64,000 bases of DNA, from contig CAJUFP010000012.1 in the NCBI GenBank assembly GCA_910585645.1, forward strand, positions 1-64,000, written 5' to 3'. Below, in pieces: positions 8,314 to 15,941 of this stretch; the stretch's first letter is position 1, and every line of letters begins with the position of its first letter. The DNA comes from an uncultured Hungatella sp. (lineage in GTDB: Bacteria; Bacillota; Clostridia; Lachnospirales; Lachnospiraceae). The position numbers were made by a program, and so were the translations under genes. The notes beneath the pieces are model-generated. The model was given only the letters and a program-made list of their open reading frames with translations, was not told the origin of the DNA and did not search any database.

Positions 8314-9486
8314 CTACCTGGCCAAATACACCACCGTAATATCATCCGACTGTGCCGCCCCCCTGGCAAACCCCTCCACATCCTTATACAATTCCTCAAT
8401 AAAAATCTCCGGCTCCCCGGCGTCGGCCATGTGGCCGTTGAGGGAATCCTCCATGCCCTGGTCCCCGAACATTCCCCCGTCAATGTCAAAGGCCTCCGTC
8501 ACCCCGTCGGTGTACAGACAGAACCGGTCCCCGGGCATAAGGTCAATCTGCTGCTTGCGGTAAGGCATCTCCTCCATAATCCCCAACACAAAATCCACCT
8601 TGCACTCCAACTGTACAAAAGGCTTCCCGCCTCTGCTGATAAACGGCTTGTTGTGCCCCGCGTTAACAAACGTAAGCCGGTTATTTCTGGTATCCAGCAC
8701 GCTGATAAACGCGGTCACAAACAATTCCTCCTCATTGTCCTCGTTCAGCCGGTTGTTCACCAGCTCCGCCACATCGGCAATGGGCATGTTTAACATCATG
8801 TAATTCTTAATATGGGTCTTGGCCAGGGTCATAAACAAAGCCGCAGGCACGCCCTTCCCCGACACGTCCGCCACCAGAAAACACAGCCTGTCATTGTCAA
8901 TGACGAACACGTCGTAAAAATCACCGCCCACCCCCTTGGCAGGCTTCATCCTGGCCGTGATCTTCACATCCGGCAGCTCACAGAACCGCTCAAACGACTT
9001 GGGCAGAAAACCCGTCTGAATCCTGGAAGCAATCTCGATCTCCGATTTCAGCCGCTCCCGCTCCGTCACCATCATGGTGGTCTTGGTGTAAAGAAGCTCC
9101 AGAAGGGCGGCGTACACTTTCCGGTTGCTGTCCGCAATCTCCAAAAACAGCTTCCGGGAAATGTTGGCGCAGGCCGCCGGACTCACCGCCCGGACCGTGG
9201 CCTTGCGCACCCCGTCCTTAATCAGGGCCAGTTCTCCCACCACGTCCCCGGCCGACAGTTCATTGACCAGGGTATCTTCCCCCACCAGCACATGGGCGTC
9301 CCCCTCCAGGATGATGTACATGCCGTCCTCCGGCGGGTCCCCTTCGGTGACAATGTCCTGGCCCGCCTCAAAGGTCTTAAGCTCCATGGCCTCTAAAAGC
9401 AGCCGGGACCCCTCCGGCATCTGCCCGTCCTCCTGAATCTGAAAAAAATCCTTCACAATCTTTAAATGCTTCCAATCCCTGTCCAT
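8314..9486 (-). CDS. Cyclic-nucleotide-binding PP2C (SpoIIE/RsbU-type) serine phosphatase
   Basis: A 390-residue protein starting MDRDWKHLKI at 9486 (AAAGGA upstream). An in-frame extension to 9594 would run into an intergenic repeat array. The N-terminal half is a cNMP-binding domain with the phosphate-binding cassette VGELALIKDGVRKATV, where Gly-Glu-Leu-Ala and the Arg are intact, so cAMP binding is likely. A helical linker (SEIEIASRIQTGFLPKSF) leads into a SpoIIE-type PP2C domain with KGVGGDFYDVF, VADVSGKGVPAALFM, YTDGVTEAF and QSDDITVV, all metal Asp residues present. Such enzymes dephosphorylate STAS anti-antisigma factors. A STAS and an RsbW-like gene lie about 29 kb upstream on the same strand. 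The adenylate cyclase at 1117-2961 could supply the ligand. Confidence 0.92.
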   Translation of the reverse strand: MDRDWKHLKIVKDFFQIQEDGQMPEGSRLLLEAMELKTFEAGQDIVTEGDPPEDGMYIILEGDAHVLVGEDTLVNELSAGDVVGELALIKDGVRKATVRAVSPAACANISRKLFLEIADSNRKVYAALLELLYTKTTMMVTERERLKSEIEIASRIQTGFLPKSFERFCELPDVKITARMKPAKGVGGDFYDVFVIDNDRLCFLVADVSGKGVPAALFMTLAKTHIKNYMMLNMPIADVAELVNNRLNEDNEEELFVTAFISVLDTRNNRLTFVNAGHNKPFISRGGKPFVQLECKVDFVLGIMEEMPYRKQQIDLMPGDRFCLYTDGVTEAFDIDGGMFGDQGMEDSLNGHMADAGEPEIFIEELYKDVEGFARGAAQSDDITVVYLAR

Positions 9487-9533
9487 ATCCTGATATCCTT
9501 TCCGCACCCGACCATTTTCCCGGACTCTCGCCG

Positions 9534-9820
9534 CACAAAACGCTTCCGCAAACTTCATGCCACGCAGAACCGCTTTCACAGTCTCACGCCACACAAAACC
9601 GTTTCCGCAAATTTCACGCCACCCAGAACCGCTTCCACAGTCTCACGCCGCACAAAACCGCTTCCACAGTCTCACGCCGCACAAAACCACTTCCGCAAAC
9701 CTCTCGCCGCACAAAAACCGCTTCCGCAAACCTCTCGCCACCCAGAACCGCTTCCACAGTCTCACACCGCACAAAACCACTTCCGCAAACCTCTCGCCAC
9801 ACAAACCCTCCCGCACCTCA
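9534..9820. repeat. 29-31-bp tandem repeat array, about 9.5 units
   Basis: Head-to-tail units start at about 9534, 9563, 9592, 9622, 9651, 9680, 9710, 9741, 9770 and 9800. Two subtypes alternate: one reads CACAAAACC then CTTCCGCAAACCTCTCGCC, the other CCCAGAACCGCTTCCACAGT then CTCACGCC. There are no spacers and no cas genes, so it is not CRISPR. Unit lengths are not multiples of three, so it is not a conserved coding repeat. It fills the 340-base gap between the wall-binding-like gene and the phosphatase gene. Nothing else is visible in that gap. Confidence 0.85.
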
Positions 9821-10723
9821 ATTCCCTCTCCAAGCCGGCGTAATATAAAATCTCCCAAATCCGTCCCCGGAAGTATACAGCACCAGGCAGTCCCCCACCT
9901 GCACCCATTTCTGGCGGCTGATGCCCCACCGGTTATCCTCCTCCCATGCGCTGTACAAGCTGTCCGCCAAAATCTCCGGCGTGGACGATATCTGGTAAGC
10001 CATGGCCCGGAACACGCCGTAATCATAGGAGGACGCCTGATACTTGGCGGTCACGTCCCCGTCCAGGGGAATGTGGATATCCATGCGGAACCTTCCCTGG
10101 GTCGCCTCCCGGTAAAGCCCCAAAAGCACCGTGGCCTTCTGCTTTTTTGCGCTCTGGGCCGAGCTCTGGGACGGGGAAACCACGGTGGGAGTCCTGCCGC
10201 TTAAAATCGCGTCCACATTATCCCTGTTAACCACATTGTAATCCATGGAAGTTTTGCTCTGGGTCTTCTCCAGGGCTTCCCCCACCACGTACTCCACCGC
10301 GTTATCCGAAATCTTTACGGTCCGGTTTCCCGAAAATCCCTGGCTCACCGTGGTTTTTAAGGACACGAAAGCCTCCTTCCCCGGCCAGCTCTCCGTAAGA
10401 AGCAGGGCCCGGGACGGGGCCATAAACTCGCCTCCCAGTATGGCCTCCTTCCGCCGGTACCAGGCCCCGTCATTGTCCACGTAATACCCGTCCGGAGTCA
10501 GGCCCCCTGCAAACATCTTCCCGCCCTCCAAAAGATAATAGGACGCCCCGCCGCTCTCCACCCATCCCCGGCCGGGACTTCCATCCTCCATATAAAAATA
10601 CCACCCGTCCTCCTGTTTGGCCCACCCCGGCTCTGCCGCCAAAACCGGAACCCAGGGCAAACATGCCAGAAAAGAACACGCCAAGGCCCCGTACACAAAC
10701 TTCTTTCTACTAAACAGTCTCAT
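9818..10723 (-). CDS. Exported protein with cell-wall-binding-like repeats
   Basis: A 301-residue protein starting MRLFSRKKF, with GGGAGGAAGG directly upstream and an ATGA overlap with the end of the decayed kinase-like gene. A signal peptide (ALACSFLACLPWVPVLAA) is followed by about two or three aromatic/glycine repeats (GWYFYMEDGSPGRGW, GGLTPDGYYVDNDGAWY) like choline/glucan-binding CW_binding repeats. The rest is a roughly 200-residue C-terminal domain I do not recognise (GEFMAPSRALLLTESWPGK to RFYITPAWRGN). It could be a wall-associated accessory to the secretion apparatus. Without a frame correction this gene appears fused to the kinase-like remnant upstream. The signal peptide and ribosome site show it is a separate protein. 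Confidence 0.8.
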   Translation of the reverse strand: MRLFSRKKFVYGALACSFLACLPWVPVLAAEPGWAKQEDGWYFYMEDGSPGRGWVESGGASYYLLEGGKMFAGGLTPDGYYVDNDGAWYRRKEAILGGEFMAPSRALLLTESWPGKEAFVSLKTTVSQGFSGNRTVKISDNAVEYVVGEALEKTQSKTSMDYNVVNRDNVDAILSGRTPTVVSPSQSSAQSAKKQKATVLLGLYREATQGRFRMDIHIPLDGDVTAKYQASSYDYGVFRAMAYQISSTPEILADSLYSAWEEDNRWGISRQKWVQVGDCLVLYTSGDGFGRFYITPAWRGN

Positions 10724-11401
10724 AACGTCCTTCCTCCCGAGGTTTTCGCCGGCTTTTCCAGAATCACAGGTTCCTTTGACTTCACCTTCTGGGCCTGCTT
10801 CTTCCGCTCTTCCTTCATCCTGGCGATTGCGGCCTCCGACTTCTTTCCAATGGCAACCGCCGACTTGGAATCGGGATTCAGCGCTGCGGCCTGCTTTTCC
10901 TCCCTGTCCAGCTCCCTGGTGGTGGTGGCCTTCCTCCGGCTCGCCCCCGTCAATGGCCGCCATATGTTTCTTAATATGCACCTTCAATTTCTCCACCCGG
11001 TTCATGGCGGCGTCAATCTGGTCCTTTGGCAGCAAATCTCCCAGAGTAAACTCCAGGGTATCCCGGTCCAGGGACGTAATCTTTTTTGCCACTTCCCCGT
11101 CAATTAGCCTTAAATTCTCCAGTTGGGACTGGGTCATGTTAGACTGCCACTCATACTTCCCGAAACAATTCTCATTGCTTACCCCCTGCAGCCCGGTCAC
11201 GGTCCGTTTTCCCCTGGAATCCGGCTCGCTTAAGCTGTAGGCCATGCTCCCCGGGGTCCGTTCGCTCTGGACGCACAGGTAATCAAGAACCTCTATGGCG
11301 CAGGTATCTCTCAGAAGTCCCGCATCATAGTCAACCTCCGTCTGCAAAATAAGCTCCTTATCCTTCTCATCCGCCGCCTTTTCCTTACCAAATAAATCCA
11401 A
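10720..11401 (-). pseudogene. Decayed fifth copy of the kinase-like family
   Basis: It begins at a TTG (11401) behind AAGGAGGTAAGGG and encodes a family-like LFG start. It then jumps directly to the family's catalytic region (AIEVLDYLCVQSERTPGSMAYSLSEP), so about 450 residues are missing. The D-R-H-x-x-N motif has become S-E-R-T-P-G-S and the D-x-D motif has become S-N-E-N, so it cannot be an active kinase. Around 10950 the frame shifts. The family C-terminus (AIGKKSEAAIARMKEERKKQ) continues in another frame and ends at 10720, overlapping the next start by ATGA. The ribosome site and the C-terminal tail are kept, so a short product is still possible. Confidence 0.75.
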
Positions 11402-11405
11402 TCCC

Positions 11406-13613
11406 TTACCTCCTTATCCCTGCGCCCAAAGCCTTTCTCTCCGGCCCGTCTCCCTCCTTTGCGGGCCCCTGTTTTGCAGAAGTCTGCTTTCCCTTCTGGG
11501 CCTCCATCTTCCTCCGGTACTCCTCCCGCAGAAGCTTTGCCCGCTCCACGGCTTCCTCCGACTTCTTTCCCAGGACCGCCCCAGGCTGTCTGGGCGGTTT
11601 CGGGCCGTCTTTTTTCTTCTGGGCCATGGTTTCCTTAAAGTTTATGGCTGTCTCAGGCTCCTCTTCCCTGCGGTTTCTAAACGCCTTAAAACCGTCCTGG
11701 GCCACACGGTTCTTATGATTCTTGCCAAAAGTGTTCTTGGACCTAAGGGCATAGTCCAGGTTGGCAAGGCCCTTCATGTAAGCCTTTCCCCTGGGGTCAA
11801 GCTGGCCCTCAAGAGGTTTCAGCTCCCATTCTTTCCCGCTTAAAGTTACCATGTTCTTGTTCATATGCTCTTTGAAGGTTTCCACCCGCTTCATCATGGC
11901 CTGGATTTGGTTCTCCGGTATCAAATCCCCGATGGCATACCGCAGAGTATCCTCATCCAAAGCATTTATCTTTTTGGCCAGGTCGTCGGGAATAAACGTC
12001 ATATCCGAAAGGCCGCCCTGATACCTGGACTTCAACTCCTCACTGTCCCCGAAAGAAAGGTCGCCGTCAATCCCCTGCAGCCCTATAATGGCCCTCTTTC
12101 CCTGGGCGTCCGGCTCCCCAAGCTTGTAGAACATGTTCCGCTCATGGCGGTCATTCTGGGCGCAAAGGTAGTCGAACACCTCCATGGTGGCCATGTCCTT
12201 GTTAAAGCCCGGAGTCCGTATTCCCGTGTCCACCGTATCCAGGATGCGCTTCTTCCTCTCCCCTTTGGCGGAAATGTCCATCCCCTGGGCAAATTCCATA
12301 AAACACCCGGTTATCACCTTGTCCCCGGACTTTACCACCATCTTTTCCGAGTGGGCGATAATGCCCCCGATTCCCAGAAGCTCCGCTATCCGGGACGAGG
12401 CCACGTTTCGGGAGGACACCTCATTCCCCCGGTCAACGGCTATCGTGCCCACGCTTCTGGACTTTTCCGAGGCATTGGCCTGGTTTGCCGCCGCCTGCCA
12501 CGTCTCCATAAAATTCCGGTCCTCCAAAGCCCGGTCAATGGCCTGCCTCTGCTCCCTCCCCGCCTGGGTGGAAGGGTCCATCTGTGCCTTTCCCATGAGA
12601 AATCCCAACTTTATGGTCCGGTACATCTGCACCGAAGAACTGTGGACCATCTCCACAGGGGAAATATCCATAAACGCCTCTTTGCACCCCCGCAGAGTTT
12701 CCCCGTACTGCTCTGCCCTGCCCTTGGGGGCCTTGGAAAAAGCGCTCTCCATGGCTTTATCCATCAGCTCCCCCTTCTGCCCCCGGGTGATGTCCGGTCC
12801 TGCCTCTTTTAACAGGCCCTGATACTGTTCCAGAATATCCCCGGCCAATTCTCTCGCGTCCCTGGCCGTCAGCGCCGTTTTCACAGACTCTCTGGCGGGG
12901 CTGCCTTCCTCCAGCCGGTCCATATATTCCGCCATCTCCAGCTCCCCGGTCACCGGCTTGTCTTCGGTCATGATAATGGTTTCCAGTTCCTTTGCCACCG
13001 TGTTCCTGGCCGCCTCCACCGCCGCCCTTAAGACCGAATCCTCAGACTTTTCAACTGCCTCCATGGCTTTGTTTATGCAGGTATCCAGACTTTCAATCTC
13101 CATCTGTTCCGTAAAAAATCCCTTTTTTCCGCCGTGTTCCACCATAAGCCTCTGGCTCATGGCGTCTCCCACCACCTGCCTGTCGCCGCCTTCCAGGACC
13201 ACCTGGGCCACCTGAAACTTTCCCGCCTGCTCCCAGGTCTTTCCCTCTAAGCTCCGCACCACCTTCATGTCCCTGGCCTGGTCCAGGTTCAAATCCTCCC
13301 GAAACATGGACAGGCAGTCCACCACCGCCAGCCGCTCCTTCCCGGAACCGGTCCTGGCTCCCCGGCGGCTCTCCACATAGGCCGCACAGGCTTTCTTTAG
13401 ATTCTCGTTGGCCTTCACCATCTTGATGGCAGTCTCCTGGTTCACCGGCTGCCCTCTCAGCCCGGCAAACTGGTCAAAGGCCCGGATAACCTCCTGAAAC
13501 TTCTTGGAATTGCCCAGGTTTCCCCTCTCGTTCTTAAAATACTCCTGAAAATCCTCCAGGTTCCACTGCGCAGCCCGGGGGTCCTTCCCCTGGGCTGACC
13601 CGAATAACTTCAT
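11406..13613 (-). CDS. Kinase-like tandem-array protein 1 (735 aa), putative T4SS cargo
   Basis: The start is MKLFGSAQGKDPRA at 13613, behind GGAAGGAGG. The first ~165 residues are nearly identical to the next two genes and end in an N-lobe-like strand pair (VVGDAMSQRLMV, KKGFFTEQ). A variable helical region (about 180-390) follows. Next comes a C-helix-like segment (SSRNVASSRIAELLGIGG), then FDYLCAQNDRHERNMFY with D488-R489-H490-x-x-N493, and LQGIDGDLSFGD with D516/D518. These match the catalytic loop and metal motif of HipA/PI-kinase-like atypical kinases. The C-terminus is highly basic (LGKKSEEAVERAKLLREEY and on). There is no signal peptide or membrane helix. The substrate is unknown; protein kinase, lipid kinase or a related transferase are all possible. 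Its location beside VirB/VirD4 genes suggests delivery through that machine. Confidence 0.8.
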   Translation of the reverse strand: MKLFGSAQGKDPRAAQWNLEDFQEYFKNERGNLGNSKKFQEVIRAFDQFAGLRGQPVNQETAIKMVKANENLKKACAAYVESRRGARTGSGKERLAVVDCLSMFREDLNLDQARDMKVVRSLEGKTWEQAGKFQVAQVVLEGGDRQVVGDAMSQRLMVEHGGKKGFFTEQMEIESLDTCINKAMEAVEKSEDSVLRAAVEAARNTVAKELETIIMTEDKPVTGELEMAEYMDRLEEGSPARESVKTALTARDARELAGDILEQYQGLLKEAGPDITRGQKGELMDKAMESAFSKAPKGRAEQYGETLRGCKEAFMDISPVEMVHSSSVQMYRTIKLGFLMGKAQMDPSTQAGREQRQAIDRALEDRNFMETWQAAANQANASEKSRSVGTIAVDRGNEVSSRNVASSRIAELLGIGGIIAHSEKMVVKSGDKVITGCFMEFAQGMDISAKGERKKRILDTVDTGIRTPGFNKDMATMEVFDYLCAQNDRHERNMFYKLGEPDAQGKRAIIGLQGIDGDLSFGDSEELKSRYQGGLSDMTFIPDDLAKKINALDEDTLRYAIGDLIPENQIQAMMKRVETFKEHMNKNMVTLSGKEWELKPLEGQLDPRGKAYMKGLANLDYALRSKNTFGKNHKNRVAQDGFKAFRNRREEEPETAINFKETMAQKKKDGPKPPRQPGAVLGKKSEEAVERAKLLREEYRRKMEAQKGKQTSAKQGPAKEGDGPERKALGAGIRR
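13100..13570. repeat. Near-identical 5' block of kinase-like gene 1
   Basis: This DNA, coding roughly residues 14-170, is almost the same as 15358-15850 and 17607-18095, whereas the central parts of the genes have diverged. The pattern points to recent duplication or gene conversion and is a risk for misassembly and recombination. Confidence 0.85.
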
Positions 13614-13694
13614 ATGCCGTCCTCCTTCCCCTTCCATGTGCTCTCGGAGTCTCTCCTGGAAAGCGCCAATCAAAATCCCCTTTGGCGCCCCGCC

Positions 13695-15872
13695 CTACCT
13701 CTTTCTTGCGGCCTCCTGGGCTTTCTCCCGGCCGTTCTTTTCCGCCCCCTGCTTTGCGGGGGCCTGCTTTCCTTTCATCTCCTCCAGCTTCCTTCTGCGC
13801 TCCTCCCGAAGCTGTCTTGCCCTGGCCACGGCCTCCTCCGACTTCTTTCCCAGAGGCGTTCTCACCTCTGTTTTCGGGGCCTTTTTCTCCTGCTCCTTTA
13901 TCTCTTTAAAGTTGACGGCCACCTTTGGCCCTGCATCTCTCTCCTTGCGATACCTGTCAAAAGCGTTTCGAATAAGGTCGCTTTTATGAATGTTAACTGC
14001 GCTTGCTTCCAGGTCTTTAAGCCCCTTTACATAAGCTTTTCCTCTGGGGGTCAGGCCGTCCATTGTCTGGTCTTTGGAATAATCATTCAGTTCCCATCCG
14101 TCATCCTCAATTCTCACCATATTCTTGTTCATATGGTTTTTAAAGGTTTCCACCCGGCGCATCATCACCTGAATCTGCTTCTCCGGTATCAAATCCCCTA
14201 TGGCATACCGCAGGGTATCTTCATCCAAAGCGTTTATTTTATCCGCCAGGCTGCTGGAAATAAACGTCATGTTCCTTAAAAATCCCTGGGCGGCGGTACG
14301 ATGTTCTTCACTGTCTCCGAAAGAAAGGTCGCCGTCAATCCCCTGCAGCCCTACGATAGCCCTTTTTCCCTGAGCATCCGGCTCCCCAAGTTTATAGAAG
14401 ATATTCCTATCATGCCTGTCATTCTGGGCGCACAGGTAGTCAAACGCCTCCATGGAGGTCATATCTTTATAAAAACTTGCCGGGTGAACGGTAGCGTCTA
14501 TCTGGTCCAGGACACGCCGGCTCCTTTCGCCTTTGGCGGTGATATCCACGCCCTCGGCAAACTCCATAAAACATCCCGCAGTCACCTTATCCCCTGACCG
14601 GACAATCATCTTTTCCGAGTGGGCCACGATGCCTCCAATCCCAAGAAGCTCCGCGACCCGGGACGAAGCGATGTTTCGGGACGACAGCTCGTTTCCCACG
14701 TCAAGTTCAATTACCCCTGTGTTGCCTCCTATCTCGGAAGCATGGGCTATGTCTATACCCTTCTGCCAGGCGTCCATAAATTCTCTGTCTTCCAAAGCCC
14801 TGTCAAGGGCTTCTCTCTGCTCCCTTCCGGCCTGGGAACTAACGTCAAGGTTCTCTCTTGCCAAAAGAAAATTCTTCTTTACCATTCGGTACATCCTGGC
14901 GGAACGGTTCTTTACCTCCTCAACAGGAGGCATATCCATAAGGGTCTCTTTGCATGCTCTCATATTATCTTTGCTCTCTTTAGAAGCAGCCCGGGACGAA
15001 GATATGGCATTCTCTATCGCTTTGTCCATCAGCGCTCCTTTTTGTTCTGAGGTTACTCCCGGTCCTAAAGCTCTCAACGAGGACTGATACTCACGGACAG
15101 CCTTCATGGTTATGCGGGCTCCGTCTGACACAAGCTCCTTCATTTTAGCCCGCGCCGGGTTCGCCTGCTCCATCCTGGACATATATTCCGCAATTTCAAA
15201 TCCCTCATCGGGGACCTCTGTCATTCCCATAAAAGCTTTCAGCTCGCCGCTTTTTAACCGGCTTCTGATTGCGTCCAAAGCTCCTCTGAGGGCCGGATTC
15301 TGGTTCCGGTCAACACTGTCAATCAGTTTATCCACCTTGGCGTTCAGGCTTTCCATCTCCATCTGCTCCGTAAAGAACCCCTTTTTCCCTCCGTGCTCCA
15401 CCATAAGCCGCTGGCTCATGGCCTCTCCCACCACCTGCTTGTCGCCGCCTTCCAGGACCACTTCCGCCACCTGAAACCTTCCCGCCTGCTCCCAGGTCTT
15501 TCCCTCCAGGCTCCGCACCACCTTCATGTCCCTGGCCTGGTCCAGGTTCAAATCCTCACGGAACATGGACAGACAGTCCACCACCGCCAGCCGCTCCTTC
15601 CCGGAACCGGTCCTGGCTCCCCGGCGGCTCTCCACATAGGCCGCACAGGCTTTCTTTAGATTCTCGTTGGCCTTCACCATCTTGATGGCAGTCTCCTGGT
15701 TCACCGGCTGCCCCCGCAGCCCGGCAAACTGGTCAAAAGCCCGGATAACCTCCTGAAACTTCTTAGAATTGCCCAGGTTTCCTCTCTCGTTCTTAAAATA
15801 CTCCTGAAAATCCTCCAGGTTCCACTGCTGCGCGCGGGGGTCCTTCCCCTGTTCCGAACCGAATAACTTCAT
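13695..15872 (-). CDS. Kinase-like tandem-array protein 2 (725 aa), putative T4SS cargo
   Basis: The start is MKLFGSEQGK with AAGGAGGATG upstream. Layout: conserved N-terminal region 1-175 with VVGEAMSQRLMV (147-158) and KKGFFTEQ (163-170), diverged helical region 176-390, helix-C-like SSRNIASSRVAELLG (about 394-408), then GCFMEFAEGVDI. The catalytic-type loop CAQNDRHDRN has D485/H487/N490 and the metal motif GIDGDLSFGD has D513/D515. A helical C-lobe (LADKINALDEDTLRYAIGDL) follows. The last ~50 residues repeat the family tail LGKKSEEAVARARQLREE and end AARKR. All predicted catalytic residues are present, so an active phosphotransferase is plausible. The gene is 22 nt or more from its neighbours and each paralog keeps its own strong ribosome site. 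Confidence 0.8.
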   Translation of the reverse strand: MKLFGSEQGKDPRAQQWNLEDFQEYFKNERGNLGNSKKFQEVIRAFDQFAGLRGQPVNQETAIKMVKANENLKKACAAYVESRRGARTGSGKERLAVVDCLSMFREDLNLDQARDMKVVRSLEGKTWEQAGRFQVAEVVLEGGDKQVVGEAMSQRLMVEHGGKKGFFTEQMEMESLNAKVDKLIDSVDRNQNPALRGALDAIRSRLKSGELKAFMGMTEVPDEGFEIAEYMSRMEQANPARAKMKELVSDGARITMKAVREYQSSLRALGPGVTSEQKGALMDKAIENAISSSRAASKESKDNMRACKETLMDMPPVEEVKNRSARMYRMVKKNFLLARENLDVSSQAGREQREALDRALEDREFMDAWQKGIDIAHASEIGGNTGVIELDVGNELSSRNIASSRVAELLGIGGIVAHSEKMIVRSGDKVTAGCFMEFAEGVDITAKGERSRRVLDQIDATVHPASFYKDMTSMEAFDYLCAQNDRHDRNIFYKLGEPDAQGKRAIVGLQGIDGDLSFGDSEEHRTAAQGFLRNMTFISSSLADKINALDEDTLRYAIGDLIPEKQIQVMMRRVETFKNHMNKNMVRIEDDGWELNDYSKDQTMDGLTPRGKAYVKGLKDLEASAVNIHKSDLIRNAFDRYRKERDAGPKVAVNFKEIKEQEKKAPKTEVRTPLGKKSEEAVARARQLREERRRKLEEMKGKQAPAKQGAEKNGREKAQEAARKR
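15358..15850. repeat. Near-identical 5' block of kinase-like gene 2
   Basis: Second member of the duplicated block. About 290 bases here (around 15420-15710) look base-for-base the same as around 17670-17960 in the third gene. Confidence 0.85.
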
Positions 15873-15941
15873 ATGTCATCCTCCTTATGATTTCGGAGCT
15901 GCCCCTGCCTTTCCCCTGGAAAATGTCCGGACAGCCCCGGT

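Noticed and set aside
9534..9820. CRISPR array
   Set aside because: Units follow each other without spacers, lengths vary from 29 to 31, and no cas genes are present.
9557..10230. Plus-strand open frames across the repeat array and the wall-binding-like gene
   Set aside because: They are antisense shadows of GC-rich coding DNA and of the repeat, without ribosome sites or domain features.
9818..11401. A single 527-residue open frame joining a kinase-like fragment to a wall-binding-like protein
   Set aside because: The middle is a frame-shifted nonsense-like stretch. A strong ribosome site and signal peptide start a separate protein at 10723, and the true family C-terminus continues in another frame to 10720.
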